A stretch of DNA of 64,000 bases. Source: Sphingopyxis sp. QXT-31 (GTDB taxonomy: Bacteria; Pseudomonadota; Alphaproteobacteria; Sphingomonadales; Sphingomonadaceae). How positions within the stretch are numbered: the first letter of the stretch is position 1; every line of letters begins with the position of its first letter. Below the pieces are notes generated by a model. That model had not been told where the DNA came from and searched no databases. It was given only the letters and a program-made list of their open reading frames with translations. Positions 15,154 to 23,686 of the stretch are shown here, one piece after another. The position numbers and the translations under genes were made by a program. Where the stretch lies: NCBI RefSeq assembly GCF_001984035.1, contig NZ_CP019449.1, forward strand, positions 558,001 through 622,000, read 5' to 3'.

Positions 15154-15672
15154 TCAGTTCTGGATCAGCTGGTTCAGCGCTTGGGCAACGCCGAGACCAC
15201 CCAGGACAATCCAGACCGCAGCGGCAAGTCCGGCGAGATAGATCCAAAGCCGGTTTGCCGAATTATGATCGCGCTTGAAAAGACCTCTGAACGGCGGGCG
15301 AATTCCCGATGACCCGCCCCGCAACGCCGAACTGTCGTGCAGTTCCATGAGGTTGGGCGAGCCGCCGTCCGGAAACTCGGATCGCACCAATGCCGGCGTC
15401 GCCGGAACCTCCACCGCGTCGTATGTCACTCGGTCGTATTTCTCCTTCATCTGACGGTAGATGAAGGCGGACTCGTTCCGGTCCTGCGCGCCAAGTGTGT
15501 CGCGCGCCAGATTCAACCGCTGATCGACGGTGTGCTTCGAAATATCGAGAAGCCGAGCGATCTCTTTCGAGGTCTTGTGCTCGATGAGCAGGTCAAGGCA
15601 CGCGCGCTGCTTCTCTGTCAGGCGGTTCCATCGAGCTTCGTCGTCAAGTGGGTGCGACCCCGAATCATTCAT
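15154..15672 (-). CDS. LuxR-type HTH protein with C-terminal membrane anchor
   Basis: A 172-aa protein with the DNA-binding domain first: residues about 15-65, RLTEKQRACLDLLIEHKTSKEIARLLDISKHTVDQRLNLARDTLGA, a clear LuxR/GerE HTH. A 70-residue linker follows, then one C-terminal membrane helix (LWIYLAGLAAAVWIVLGGLGVAQAL). No receiver or autoinducer domain is present. It would bind DNA while tethered to the inner membrane. It heads the cassette that runs to the radC-like gene. The palindrome CATGTTTACATG (15670-15681) overlaps its own start codon and may be an operator. Confidence 0.82.
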   Translation of the reverse strand: MNDSGSHPLDDEARWNRLTEKQRACLDLLIEHKTSKEIARLLDISKHTVDQRLNLARDTLGAQDRNESAFIYRQMKEKYDRVTYDAVEVPATPALVRSEFPDGGSPNLMELHDSSALRGGSSGIRPPFRGLFKRDHNSANRLWIYLAGLAAAVWIVLGGLGVAQALNQLIQN

Positions 15673-15890
15673 GTTTACATGATTGTCGAAATAGCGCCGC
15701 GCGCAAGCGTCATCGGAGTGAGTCGCGGTAAGATGGCTGCAGACCGGGCCGGCTGCATAGGCAATGGCTAGTCATTCTTTCCGATGGTTTGACGCGCGTA
15801 AATCCCTGTTGAAGCCGGGACTTTTCTGCGTCTCTTACTCGTCCCCGTCGAGCCGGGCGCCGTTGCCCGGACCAATGAACGGGGACTCCG

Positions 15891-16874
15891 ATGGGCGCAG
15901 CATCGACCGGCAATGAGCCGCAGGCACGCGGCGCGCGCATGCTCCGGACCGCGCTTGGCGGCGCCATCGCCGAATGGCTCGCCGACCCCTCGGTCATTGA
16001 GATCATGCTTAACCCCGATGGCCGTCTTTGGGTGGACCGGTTGGGCATCGGCATCGCCGACAGCGGCATCCTTCTTGCCGCCGCCGATGGCGAACGCATC
16101 ATTCGCCTCGTCGCGCATCATGTTGGCGCCGCGGTCCACGCTGGCTCCCCGCGCGTCTCTGCCGAACTCCCGGAGACCGGCGAGCGCTTCGAAGGGCTGT
16201 TGCCGCCGGTGGTGGCAGCGCCGACCTTCGCCATCCGGAAGCCCGCCGTCGCGGTGTTCACCCTTCACGATTATGCCACCGCCGGTATCATGTCGGACCT
16301 CTCGGCCGAGATCCTCCGCTGCGCAGTGTCCGAGCGGAAGAACATCCTGGTGGCCGGCGGCACTGGTACCGGAAAAACTACGCTTACCAACGCATTGCTC
16401 GCGGAAGTTGCGAAGACATCGGATCGTATCGTTCTGATCGAAGATACGCGCGAGCTTCAATGCGCCGCACCCAATCTCGTCGCGATGCGAACGAAGGACG
16501 GCGTGGCGACGCTCGCGGACCTCGTCCGCTCTTCGCTCCGGCTGCGGCCTGATCGCATCCCGATCGGCGAAGTCCGGGGAGCGGAGGCGCTCGACCTTCT
16601 GAAAGCTTGGGGAACCGGCCATCCAGGCGGCATCGGGACGATCCATGCCGGCAGCGCGATCGGTGCGCTCCGCCGGATGGAGCAGCTCATCCAGGAAGCC
16701 GTGATCACCGTTCCGCGCGCGCTGCTCGCCGAGACGATCAATCTCGTCGCTGTGCTGGTCCGCGACGGCGCCGGGCGGCGCCTTGCCGAACTCGCTCACG
16801 TCGACGGGCTCGACGCCGCGACCGGCGACTACCGCCTCAATTCGCTCATCCCCCCTGAAGGAGTGCCAGCATGA
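15891..16874 (+). CDS. trbB: TrbB, conjugative transfer ATPase (VirB11 family)
   Basis: A 327-aa VirB11-type hexameric ATPase that powers pilus assembly and substrate passage. Walker A is [16 protein letters not shown] (about residues 154-169). The Asp box [13 protein letters not shown] and the His box [16 protein letters not shown] are both visible. The N-terminal domain [23 protein letters not shown] is typical of TrbB. It opens the main trb operon after a 218-base gap that must hold its promoter; I could not assign -35/-10 boxes there with confidence. It overlaps trbC by four bases. Confidence 0.95.
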   Translation: MGAASTGNEPQARGARMLRTALGGAIAEWLADPSVIEIMLNPDGRLWVDRLGIGIADSGILLAAADGERIIRLVAHHVGAAVHAGSPRVSAELPETGERFEGLLPPVVAAPTFAIRKPAVAVFTLHDYATAGIMSDLSAEILRCAVSERKNILVAGGTGTGKTTLTNALLAEVAKTSDRIVLIEDTRELQCAAPNLVAMRTKDGVATLADLVRSSLRLRPDRIPIGEVRGAEALDLLKAWGTGHPGGIGTIHAGSAIGALRRMEQLIQEAVITVPRALLAETINLVAVLVRDGAGRRLAELAHVDGLDAATGDYRLNSLIPPEGVPA

Positions 16875-17221
16875 ACAAGAAGGATACCAAGCGCCGTTTG
16901 CTCGGCGGGACGACGCTCGACCGCTTCGGCGCGGCTGCCATCACCGCTGCCGGCCTCATCTACACGGCGCCCGCGCGGGCCGGTGGATCGTCGATGCCTT
17001 GGGAAGCGCCGTTGCAATCGATTCTCGAGAGCATCGAGGGGCCGGTCGCCAAGATCGTCGCGGTGATAATCATCATCGTGACCGGGCTCAGCCTCGCTTT
17101 CGGCGACACCTCGGGCGGCTTCCGTCGGCTGGTCCAGATCGTGTTCGGCCTGTCGATTGCCTTCGCCGCGTCGAGCTTCTTCCTCTCCTTCTTCTCCTTC
17201 GGCGGCGGAGCGCTGGTCTGA
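16871..17221 (+). CDS. trbC: TrbC, conjugative pilin (VirB2 family)
   Basis: A 116-aa pilin precursor. A long signal region ends near APARAGGSSMPWEAPL; the mature part has two hydrophobic helices, PVAKIVAVIIIIVTGLSLAFG and LVQIVFGLSIAFAASSFFLSFFSF, separated by the short GDTSGGFRR loop, as in VirB2/TrbC pilins. It is likely processed by leader peptidase and by TraF (7286), which in RP4 cyclises the pilin. It is coupled to trbB by a four-base overlap and touches trbD by one base. Confidence 0.92.
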   Translation: MNKKDTKRRLLGGTTLDRFGAAAITAAGLIYTAPARAGGSSMPWEAPLQSILESIEGPVAKIVAVIIIIVTGLSLAFGDTSGGFRRLVQIVFGLSIAFAASSFFLSFFSFGGGALV

Positions 17222-17490
17222 TGGACCGGGAAGGGGAAGTGCCTGGCTTCTTCGCACCTGTTCACCGGGCGCTCGCCGAGCCGATCCTGCTCGGCGGCGC
17301 GCCGCGGTCGCTCGCGATCGTGAACGGCACACTCGCGGGCGCGATCGGCCTCGGCCTCCGGCTCTGGATCGCGGGCCTCGCCCTCTGGGCGATCGGCCAC
17401 GCGCTCTCGGTCTGGGCGGCGCGCCGCGATCCGCTCTTCGTCGACGTCGCCCGGCGTCACCTCAAATATCCTGTCTGGATGCGGCCATGA
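17221..17490 (+). CDS. trbD: TrbD, type IV secretion inner-membrane protein (VirB3 family)
   Basis: An 89-aa VirB3-like protein: MDREGEVPGFFAPVHRALAEPILLGGAPRSLAIVNGTLAGAIGLGLRLWIAGLALWAIGHALSVWAARRDPLF. The PVHRALAEPILLGGAPR opening and the DPLFVDVARRHLKYP ending are TrbD hallmarks around two membrane helices. It anchors the TrbE ATPase at the inner membrane. The ATG shares its A with the trbC stop codon, and the gene overlaps trbE by four bases. Confidence 0.92.
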   Translation: MDREGEVPGFFAPVHRALAEPILLGGAPRSLAIVNGTLAGAIGLGLRLWIAGLALWAIGHALSVWAARRDPLFVDVARRHLKYPVWMRP

Positions 17491-19928
17491 TGAACCTCGC
17501 CGAATATCGTTCGAAATCCGCCTGCCTTGCCGATTTTCTCCCGTGGGTCGCGCTGGTGGGCGAGGGCGTGGTGCTGAACAAGGATGGATCGCTGCAGCGC
17601 ACGGCGCGCTTCCGCGGTCCCGATCTCGACAGCGCCACGCCCGCCGAACTCGTCGCCGTGACCTCGCGGCTCAACAATGCGCTGCGGCGCCTCGGCTCGG
17701 GCTGGGCGGTATTCGTCGAGGCGCAGCGCCTGCCGGCGAGCGACTATCCGCAATCGGACTTTCCCGATCTGGCCTCGGCGCTGGTCGATATGGAGCGCCG
17801 CGAGCAGTTCCGGGAGGAGGGCGCGCATTTCGAGAGCCGCTACTTTCTCACGCTTTTGTGGATGCCGCCGGCCGAGGATGCCTCGCGTGCGGAAGGGTGG
17901 CTCTATGAGGGCATGGCGCGCTCGGGCGTTGATCCGCGCGAGCATGTCGCGAGCTTCACAGACCGGACGAACCGGGTGCTTCATCTCGTCGAAGGTTTCA
18001 TGCCCGAGGCCAAATGGCTCGATGATGGCGAGACGCTGACCTATCTTCACTCGACCGTCTCGACGAAGCGGCAGCGCGTCCGCGTTCCCGAAACGCCGGT
18101 CTATCTCGACGCGCTTCTGACCGATCAGCCGCTCGTCGGCGGGCTCGAGCCGCGGCTTGGGTCGGCGCATCTGCGGACGCTGACGATCACCGGCTTCCCG
18201 TCGTCGACTTGGCCGGGGCTGCTCGACGAGCTCAACCGGCTCGCCTTCGCCTATCGCTGGTCGACCCGCGCCATCATGCTCGACAAGACCGACGCGACCA
18301 AGCTGCTTACGAAGATCCGGCGGCAGTGGTTCGCGAAGCGCAAGTCGATCGCGGCGATCCTGAAGGAGGTGATGACCAACGAGCAGTCGGTCCTGATGGA
18401 CAGCGATGCCTCGAACAAGGCGGCGGATGCCGATGTCGCGCTGCAGGAACTCGGGGCCGACCATGCCGGCATCGCCTATGTGACGGCCACCGTGACCGTG
18501 TGGGACGCCGATCCGGCGCTTGCGGCGGAGAAACTGCGTCTCGTCGAGAAGGTCATCCAGGGCCGCGACTTCACCTGCACGATCGAGGGCATGAACGCGA
18601 TCGAGGCCTGGCTCGGGGGCCTGCCCGGCCATGTCTATGCCAATGTCCGCCAGCCTCCGATTTCGACGCTCAATCTCGCCCACCTGATCCCCCTCTCAAC
18701 AGTGTGGGCGGGGGCGGAACGGGACGAGCATTTCGGTGATGCCCCCTTGCTGTACGGCAAGACCGAAGGCTCGACCCCGTTCCGCCTTTCCCTCCATGTC
18801 GGCGACGTCGGGCATTGCCTCGTCGTCGGGCCGACCGGTGCCGGCAAGTCGGTGCTGCTCGCCACGATGGCGATGCAGTTCCGCCGCTATCCGGGAGCGC
18901 AAATCTTTGCCTTCGATTTCGGCGGCTCGATCCGCGCCGCCGTACTCGCGATGGGCGGCGACTGGCAGGATCTCGGCGGGGCGCTGCACGACGGCGAAGG
19001 CGGGGTGGCGCTGCAGCCGCTCGCGCGGATCGACGAGGCGGCCGAGCGGAGCTGGGCGGCGGAATGGCTCGCCGCGATGCTCGCGGGCGAGGGCGTCGAG
19101 ATCGATCCGGCCGCGAAGGAGCATCTCTGGTCGGCGCTGACCTCGCTAGCAACCGCACCGATGTCGGAGCGCACGCTGACCGGGCTCGCGGTCCTGCTCC
19201 AGTCGATCGAGCTCAAGCAGGCGCTGGCGCCCTATCTGGTCGGCGGTCCCTGGGGGCGGCTGCTCGACGCCGACGAGGAGAAGCTCGGCGAGGCGCGCGT
19301 GCAGGTCTTCGAAACCGAAGGTCTCGTCGGCGCGGCTTCAGCGGGCGCGGTGCTCTCCTATCTCTTCCACCGCATCGCCGGGCGCCTCGACGGTTCGCCG
19401 ACGCTCATCATCATCGACGAGGGCTGGCTGGTTCTCGACAGCCCGGCATTCGCGGCGCAGCTTCGCGAATGGCTCAAAACGCTCCGTAAGAAGAACGCCA
19501 GCGTTGTCTTCGCCACACAGAGCCTCGCCGACATCGAGACGTCGAGCATCGCGCCGGCGATCATCGAGAGCTGTCCTACCCGCATCTTCTTACCGAACGA
19601 GCGTGCGCTCGAGCCGCAAATCGCCCGCATCTACGAACGGTTCGGGCTCAACGACCGGCAGGTCGAGATATTGAGCCGGGCGACGCCGAAGCGAGACTAT
19701 TATTGCCAGTCGCGCCGCGGCAATCGCCTCTTCGACCTGGGTCTTGGCGACATCGCGCTCGCCTTCACGGCCGCCTCTTCCAAGACTGACCAGACGCGCA
19801 TCGGCGAGCTTTTCGCCGCGCACGGCCGCGAGGGTTTCGCAGCCGCCTGGCTCTCCCACCGCAAGCTCGACTGGGCGGCCGAGCTGCTTCCCCCCACCGC
19901 CGCCCCCAACCAGGAGTCCTCCAAATGA
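17487..19928 (+). CDS. trbE: TrbE, type IV secretion ATPase (VirB4 family)
   Basis: An 813-aa VirB4-type ATPase. The N-terminal CagE/TrbE domain (residues about 1-400) includes WVALVGEGVVLNKDGSLQRTARFRG. The nucleotide-binding domain has Walker A VVGPTGAGKSVLL (about 446-458) and Walker B LIIIDEGWLVLD (about 638-649), then SVVFATQSLADIE and the closing PKRDYYCQSRRGNRLFDLGLG. The start at 17487 gives MMNLAEYRSKSACLADFLPW, the usual TrbE opening. It overlaps trbD and trbJ by four bases. Confidence 0.95.
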   Translation: MMNLAEYRSKSACLADFLPWVALVGEGVVLNKDGSLQRTARFRGPDLDSATPAELVAVTSRLNNALRRLGSGWAVFVEAQRLPASDYPQSDFPDLASALVDMERREQFREEGAHFESRYFLTLLWMPPAEDASRAEGWLYEGMARSGVDPREHVASFTDRTNRVLHLVEGFMPEAKWLDDGETLTYLHSTVSTKRQRVRVPETPVYLDALLTDQPLVGGLEPRLGSAHLRTLTITGFPSSTWPGLLDELNRLAFAYRWSTRAIMLDKTDATKLLTKIRRQWFAKRKSIAAILKEVMTNEQSVLMDSDASNKAADADVALQELGADHAGIAYVTATVTVWDADPALAAEKLRLVEKVIQGRDFTCTIEGMNAIEAWLGGLPGHVYANVRQPPISTLNLAHLIPLSTVWAGAERDEHFGDAPLLYGKTEGSTPFRLSLHVGDVGHCLVVGPTGAGKSVLLATMAMQFRRYPGAQIFAFDFGGSIRAAVLAMGGDWQDLGGALHDGEGGVALQPLARIDEAAERSWAAEWLAAMLAGEGVEIDPAAKEHLWSALTSLATAPMSERTLTGLAVLLQSIELKQALAPYLVGGPWGRLLDADEEKLGEARVQVFETEGLVGAASAGAVLSYLFHRIAGRLDGSPTLIIIDEGWLVLDSPAFAAQLREWLKTLRKKNASVVFATQSLADIETSSIAPAIIESCPTRIFLPNERALEPQIARIYERFGLNDRQVEILSRATPKRDYYCQSRRGNRLFDLGLGDIALAFTAASSKTDQTRIGELFAAHGREGFAAAWLSHRKLDWAAELLPPTAAPNQESSK

Positions 19929-20635
19929 AGAAATATGTTGCCCGCGGCCTCGCCGCCGCCTTGCTCGCGTCCGCCGCGGGTCCGATGGTCGCGGCGCCGG
20001 CAAGCGCGCAGGTCGGCGGCGTCGTCCACGATCCTCGCAACTATTCGCAGAATATCCTCACTGCCGCGCGCACGCTCGAGCAGATCAACAACCAGATCAA
20101 GCAGCTCCAGAACCAGGCGACCTCGCTGCTCAACGAGGCGCGCAACCTCCAGAGCCTGCCGACGTCGACGCTCGGCGAACTGCAGGCACAGATCGATCAG
20201 ACCAAGCAGCTGCTGAGCGAGGCCGAAGGCATTGCCTATGACGTCGCCGACATCCGCAAGGGCTTCGAGCAGCGCTACAAGGGCACCGCCTTTTCGGGCC
20301 CGACGTCGGCGCTCGTCGCCAACGCCGAAGCGCGCTGGAAGGACAGCGTCGGCGCCTTCGAGGACGCGATGAAGGTGCAGGCCGGCATCGTTTCGAACAT
20401 GGGCGGGACGCGGACGTCGATCTCGACTGTCGTCGGCGCCAGCCAGTCGGCCACCGGCGCGCTGCAGGCCGCGCAGGCGGGCAATCAGCTGCTGGCGATC
20501 CAGTCGCAGCAGATCACCGACCTTGCCGCCGTCATGACGGCGCAGGGGCGCGCCGAGATGCTCGATGCCGCGCGCGCGGCCGCTGCCGAAGCCGAAGGCC
20601 GCGAACGCTTCCGCCGCTTCCGCAAGGGCAATTGA
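19925..20635 (+). CDS. trbJ: TrbJ, periplasmic transfer protein (VirB5-like)
   Basis: A 236-aa exported protein. The signal peptide ends near AAPASAQVGG. A long coiled coil follows (ILTAARTLEQINNQIKQLQNQATSLLNEARNLQSL), with the family block QRYKGTAFSGP and a C-terminal helical region. TrbJ corresponds in position and coiled-coil nature to VirB5, a minor pilus component. Coupled to trbE by a four-base overlap. Confidence 0.9.
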   Translation: MKKYVARGLAAALLASAAGPMVAAPASAQVGGVVHDPRNYSQNILTAARTLEQINNQIKQLQNQATSLLNEARNLQSLPTSTLGELQAQIDQTKQLLSEAEGIAYDVADIRKGFEQRYKGTAFSGPTSALVANAEARWKDSVGAFEDAMKVQAGIVSNMGGTRTSISTVVGASQSATGALQAAQAGNQLLAIQSQQITDLAAVMTAQGRAEMLDAARAAAAEAEGRERFRRFRKGN

Positions 20636-20636
20636 G

Positions 20637-20888
20637 ATGGGCCGGGCGGGCGGGCTGGTGATGGCGGCAATCGTTCTGGGTCTTGCGCTCACCCTTGCCC
20701 TCATCGCCGCGCTCAAACCGCCCGCGCCCCGTGCGTCCGCTCCCCAGATATCCGGAGCGAACGCACCCCCCGACTATGGCGACACGCTGCGCCGCTGCCG
20801 AACCGCCACCGAGACCGATCCCGAGTGCGAGGCGGCGTGGGAAGCGAGACGGCGCCTTTTCTTCCGTTCTGGAAAGCCCGAGCAATGA
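20637..20888 (+). CDS. TrbK-type entry-exclusion lipoprotein-like protein
   Basis: An 83-aa protein in the trbJ-trbL interval, the place of the putative entry-exclusion protein TrbK-alt. It has one N-terminal membrane helix (AGGLVMAAIVLGLALTLALIAAL), a Pro/Ala linker, and a C-terminal motif with two cysteines: LRRCRTATETDPECEAAWEARRRLFF. The RCRTATEPDPECxAAWExxRRRFF pattern is the family signature. It would block uptake of a second copy of the element. It overlaps trbL by four bases. Confidence 0.85.
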   Translation: MGRAGGLVMAAIVLGLALTLALIAALKPPAPRASAPQISGANAPPDYGDTLRRCRTATETDPECEAAWEARRRLFFRSGKPEQ

Positions 20889-22165
20889 ACGACACCGGTG
20901 TTATCGACAATTTCCTGTCGGTCTTCTCGACCTATATCGACAGCGGCTTTGGGCTGCTCGGCGGCGAGGTCGGCTTCCTCTCCTCGACGCTGATCGTGAT
21001 CGACGTGACGATAGCCGCGCTCTTCTGGGCGTGGGGTACTGACGAGGATGTGCTGCAGCGGCTCGTCAAGAAGACGCTCTATATCGGTGTCTTCGCCTTC
21101 ATCATCGGCAACTTCCAGGCGCTGAGCGTCATCCTGCTTGAAAGCTTCGCGGGCCTCGGATTGAAGGCGAGCGGCGGGGCGATGGCGATCGGCGACTTCA
21201 TGCGCCCGGGCATGATCGCTGCGACGGGGCTCGATGCCGCCGAACCCTTGCTCGATGCAACAGCCGATCTCGTCGGCCCGGTCGGGCTTTTCACCAACTT
21301 CGTCCAGATCCTGATCCTGCTGATCGCGTGGGTAATCGTGGTGCTCGCCTTCTTCATCCTCGCGGTGCAGGTGTTCGTCACGATCCTGGAATTCAAGCTC
21401 GTGACGCTCGCGGGCTTCGTTCTGCTGCCGTTCGCCTTCTTCAACCGCACGGCCTTCATGGCCGAGCGTGTGCTCGGCCATGTCATCTCGTCGGGTATCA
21501 AGCTGCTCGTCCTCGCGGTCATCACCGGCATCGGCGTCACCCTGTTCGAGCGCTTCATGGAGGCCGGACTCGGCACCGAACCCGACATTCGGGAGGTGAT
21601 GGCGATCGCACTCGGCGCGCTGACGCTGCTCGGTCTCGGCATCTTCGGTCCGAGCGTCGCCAACGGCATCGTTGCCGGCGGACCGCAACTCGGTGCAGGC
21701 GCCGCCGCCGGAACCACGCTCGCCGCCGGTGCGACGATCGCCGCCGGCGCCGCCGGGGCCACGCTTGCAACAGGTGTCGCCGCGTCGATGGCCGGGAAGG
21801 GAGCGGCGGGAGCCTCTCGGGCCGCCGGTGCGGCCTCGGCCTCCTATGCCCGCGGCGCTGCCGGCAAGTCGGGGATGCGGGCCTTCGGTTCGGGCATGGC
21901 CAATGTCGCGCGCGACGCTGCGAGCGGCGCTGGCTCGCCGCTGCGGCAGGCGGCCGCCAAGCTCCGCCAGAATTATGCCGAGGGGCAGGCCAGGAAAGCC
22001 GCGCCCGCAGCTGCCGGGGCGGAGACCTCCGGTCAGCCGGCCTGGGCGGCCGCGATGAAGCGGCGGCAGGCGATCACCTCGGGCGCCACGATCGGCGCGC
22101 AGACCCTGAAGCAAGGTGACAGCCACGGCGCCGGTTCAGCCCCCGACATCAGCCAGAAGGATTGA
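20885..22165 (+). CDS. trbL: TrbL, type IV secretion channel protein (VirB6 family)
   Basis: A 426-aa polytopic inner-membrane protein. The N-terminal domain MNDTGVIDNFLSVFSTYIDSGFGLLGGEVGFL is typical of TrbL. About six membrane segments lie within residues 30-260, including LVTLAGFVLLPFAFFNRTAFMAERVLGHVISSGIKLLVLAVI. The last 160 residues are Gly/Ala-rich and probably disordered. It belongs to the channel core together with TrbE, TrbF, TrbG and TrbI. Start shared with the TrbK stop. Confidence 0.93.
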   Translation: MNDTGVIDNFLSVFSTYIDSGFGLLGGEVGFLSSTLIVIDVTIAALFWAWGTDEDVLQRLVKKTLYIGVFAFIIGNFQALSVILLESFAGLGLKASGGAMAIGDFMRPGMIAATGLDAAEPLLDATADLVGPVGLFTNFVQILILLIAWVIVVLAFFILAVQVFVTILEFKLVTLAGFVLLPFAFFNRTAFMAERVLGHVISSGIKLLVLAVITGIGVTLFERFMEAGLGTEPDIREVMAIALGALTLLGLGIFGPSVANGIVAGGPQLGAGAAAGTTLAAGATIAAGAAGATLATGVAASMAGKGAAGASRAAGAASASYARGAAGKSGMRAFGSGMANVARDAASGAGSPLRQAAAKLRQNYAEGQARKAAPAAAGAETSGQPAWAAAMKRRQAITSGATIGAQTLKQGDSHGAGSAPDISQKD

Positions 22166-22169
22166 GATC

Positions 22170-22853
22170 ATGTTTCGACGACCCCAACAACATTATGGCA
22201 AGTCGCCCGAGCCGGTGACGCCCTACCAGCGTGCCGCCCAGATCTGGGACGACCGCATCGGCTCCGCGCGGATCCAGGCGAAGAACTGGCGGCTCGCCTT
22301 CTTCGGCTGCCTCGCGCTTTCGGGCGGGCTCGCCTCGGCGCTCGTCTGGCAGTCGCTCCGCGGCACGATCACCCCTTGGGTGGTCGAGGTCGACAAGCTC
22401 GGCGAGGCCAGGACGGTCGCGCCGGCGGATGCCGACTATGCGCCGACCGATCCGCAGGTCGCCTTCCATCTCGCTCGCTTCATCGAGCATATCCGCTCGA
22501 TCCCCGCGGATCCCGTGGTGCTGCGTGCGAACTGGCTCAGCGCTTATGATTTTGCCGCTACTTCGGGGGCGCAGGCGCTCAACGACTATGCGCGGCACAA
22601 CAACCCGTTCGCCGAAGTCGGTAAGCGGCAGGTCGCAGTCGACGTATCGAGCGTGATCCGCGCGTCGAAGGACAGCTTCCGCATCGCGTGGACCGAGCGC
22701 CGTTATCAGGACGGCGGCCTCATCGAGACCTCGCGCTGGTCGGCGATCGTGACGGTCACGATCGTGCCGCCGCGCACCCCCGAAGCCTTGCAGAAAAATC
22801 CCCTCGGTCTCTGGGTGACCGCGATCAATCTTTCGAAGGAGCTCAATCAATGA
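22170..22853 (+). CDS. trbF: TrbF, type IV secretion protein (VirB8 family)
   Basis: A 227-aa VirB8-type protein: a short cytoplasmic part (MFRRPQQHYGKSPEPVTPYQRAAQIWDDRIGSARIQAKNWRL), one membrane helix (AFFGCLALSGGLASALVW) and a periplasmic VirB8 fold with WVVEVDKLGEA and IAWTERRYQDGGLIETSRWSAIVTV. It recruits other channel parts in the periplasm. Overlaps trbG by four bases. Confidence 0.93.
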   Translation: MFRRPQQHYGKSPEPVTPYQRAAQIWDDRIGSARIQAKNWRLAFFGCLALSGGLASALVWQSLRGTITPWVVEVDKLGEARTVAPADADYAPTDPQVAFHLARFIEHIRSIPADPVVLRANWLSAYDFAATSGAQALNDYARHNNPFAEVGKRQVAVDVSSVIRASKDSFRIAWTERRYQDGGLIETSRWSAIVTVTIVPPRTPEALQKNPLGLWVTAINLSKELNQ

Positions 22854-23686
22854 TGAGGATTTCCCTGCTTGCGAGTGCTGCCCTGCTCGCCGTTCCGCTT
22901 CATGCCGCACCCGGCGATCCGCGCGCTCAGATCGGCCGCGCCAATGACGCGGCGCGCGTGCAGCCCGAGCGCACGACCTTCCTCAATGCGATTCAGCAAT
23001 ATGCCTGGGGCGAAGGCGCGCTGTTCCAGGTTTATACGGCACCGGGGCAGGTGACCGACATCGCGCTGCAGGAAGGAGAGGAGCTGGTCGGACCCGGTCC
23101 GGTCGCCGCGGGCGATACGGTTCGGTGGATCATCGGCGACACGCTGAGCGGCGAGGGCGCGACGCGGCGCGTTCATATCCTCGTGAAACCAACGCGGCCC
23201 GACATTGTTACAAATCTGATCATCAACACGAGCCGCCGAACTTACCACATTGAACTGCGCGCGACGCCTTCGACCTATATGGCCGCAGTCTCGTGGCGCT
23301 ATCCGCAGGACGAACTGATCGCGCTTCGCGCGGCCAAAGCCGAGCGTGTGAGGGCCGCGCCCGTCGCCAGCGGGATCAATCTGCCGTCGCTCAACTTCGC
23401 CTACCGGATCAGCGGCGACAAGGTGCCATGGCGCCCGGTGCGCGCGTTCGACGACGGCCGACAGCTCTTTGTCGAGTTCAGCCCTTCGATCGCGACCGGC
23501 GAGATGCCGCCGCTCTTTGCGGTCGGCGAGAAGGGCGTGGCCGAGCTTCTGAACTACCGTGTCGACGGCCGCTTCATGATCGTCGACCGGTTGTTCGATT
23601 GCGGCGAGCTTCGCCTCGGCGCCGGAAAGGCGGCGAAGAAGGTCCGTATCGTTCGCGATGCGTCGGCTGCGCGGGTACGCCCGTGA
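22850..23686 (+). CDS. trbG: TrbG, type IV secretion protein (VirB9 family)
   Basis: A 278-aa VirB9/CagX-family protein with a signal peptide (MMRISLLASAALLAVPLHAAP). The N-terminal domain has YTAPGQVTDIALQEGEELVGPGPVAAGDTVRWIIGDT; the C-terminal CagX domain has LNFAYRISGDKVPWRPVRAFDDGRQLFVEF and NYRVDGRFMIVDRLFDCGELRLG. It forms part of the outer-membrane core complex with TrbI. Overlaps trbI by four bases. Confidence 0.93.
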   Translation: MMRISLLASAALLAVPLHAAPGDPRAQIGRANDAARVQPERTTFLNAIQQYAWGEGALFQVYTAPGQVTDIALQEGEELVGPGPVAAGDTVRWIIGDTLSGEGATRRVHILVKPTRPDIVTNLIINTSRRTYHIELRATPSTYMAAVSWRYPQDELIALRAAKAERVRAAPVASGINLPSLNFAYRISGDKVPWRPVRAFDDGRQLFVEFSPSIATGEMPPLFAVGEKGVAELLNYRVDGRFMIVDRLFDCGELRLGAGKAAKKVRIVRDASAARVRP

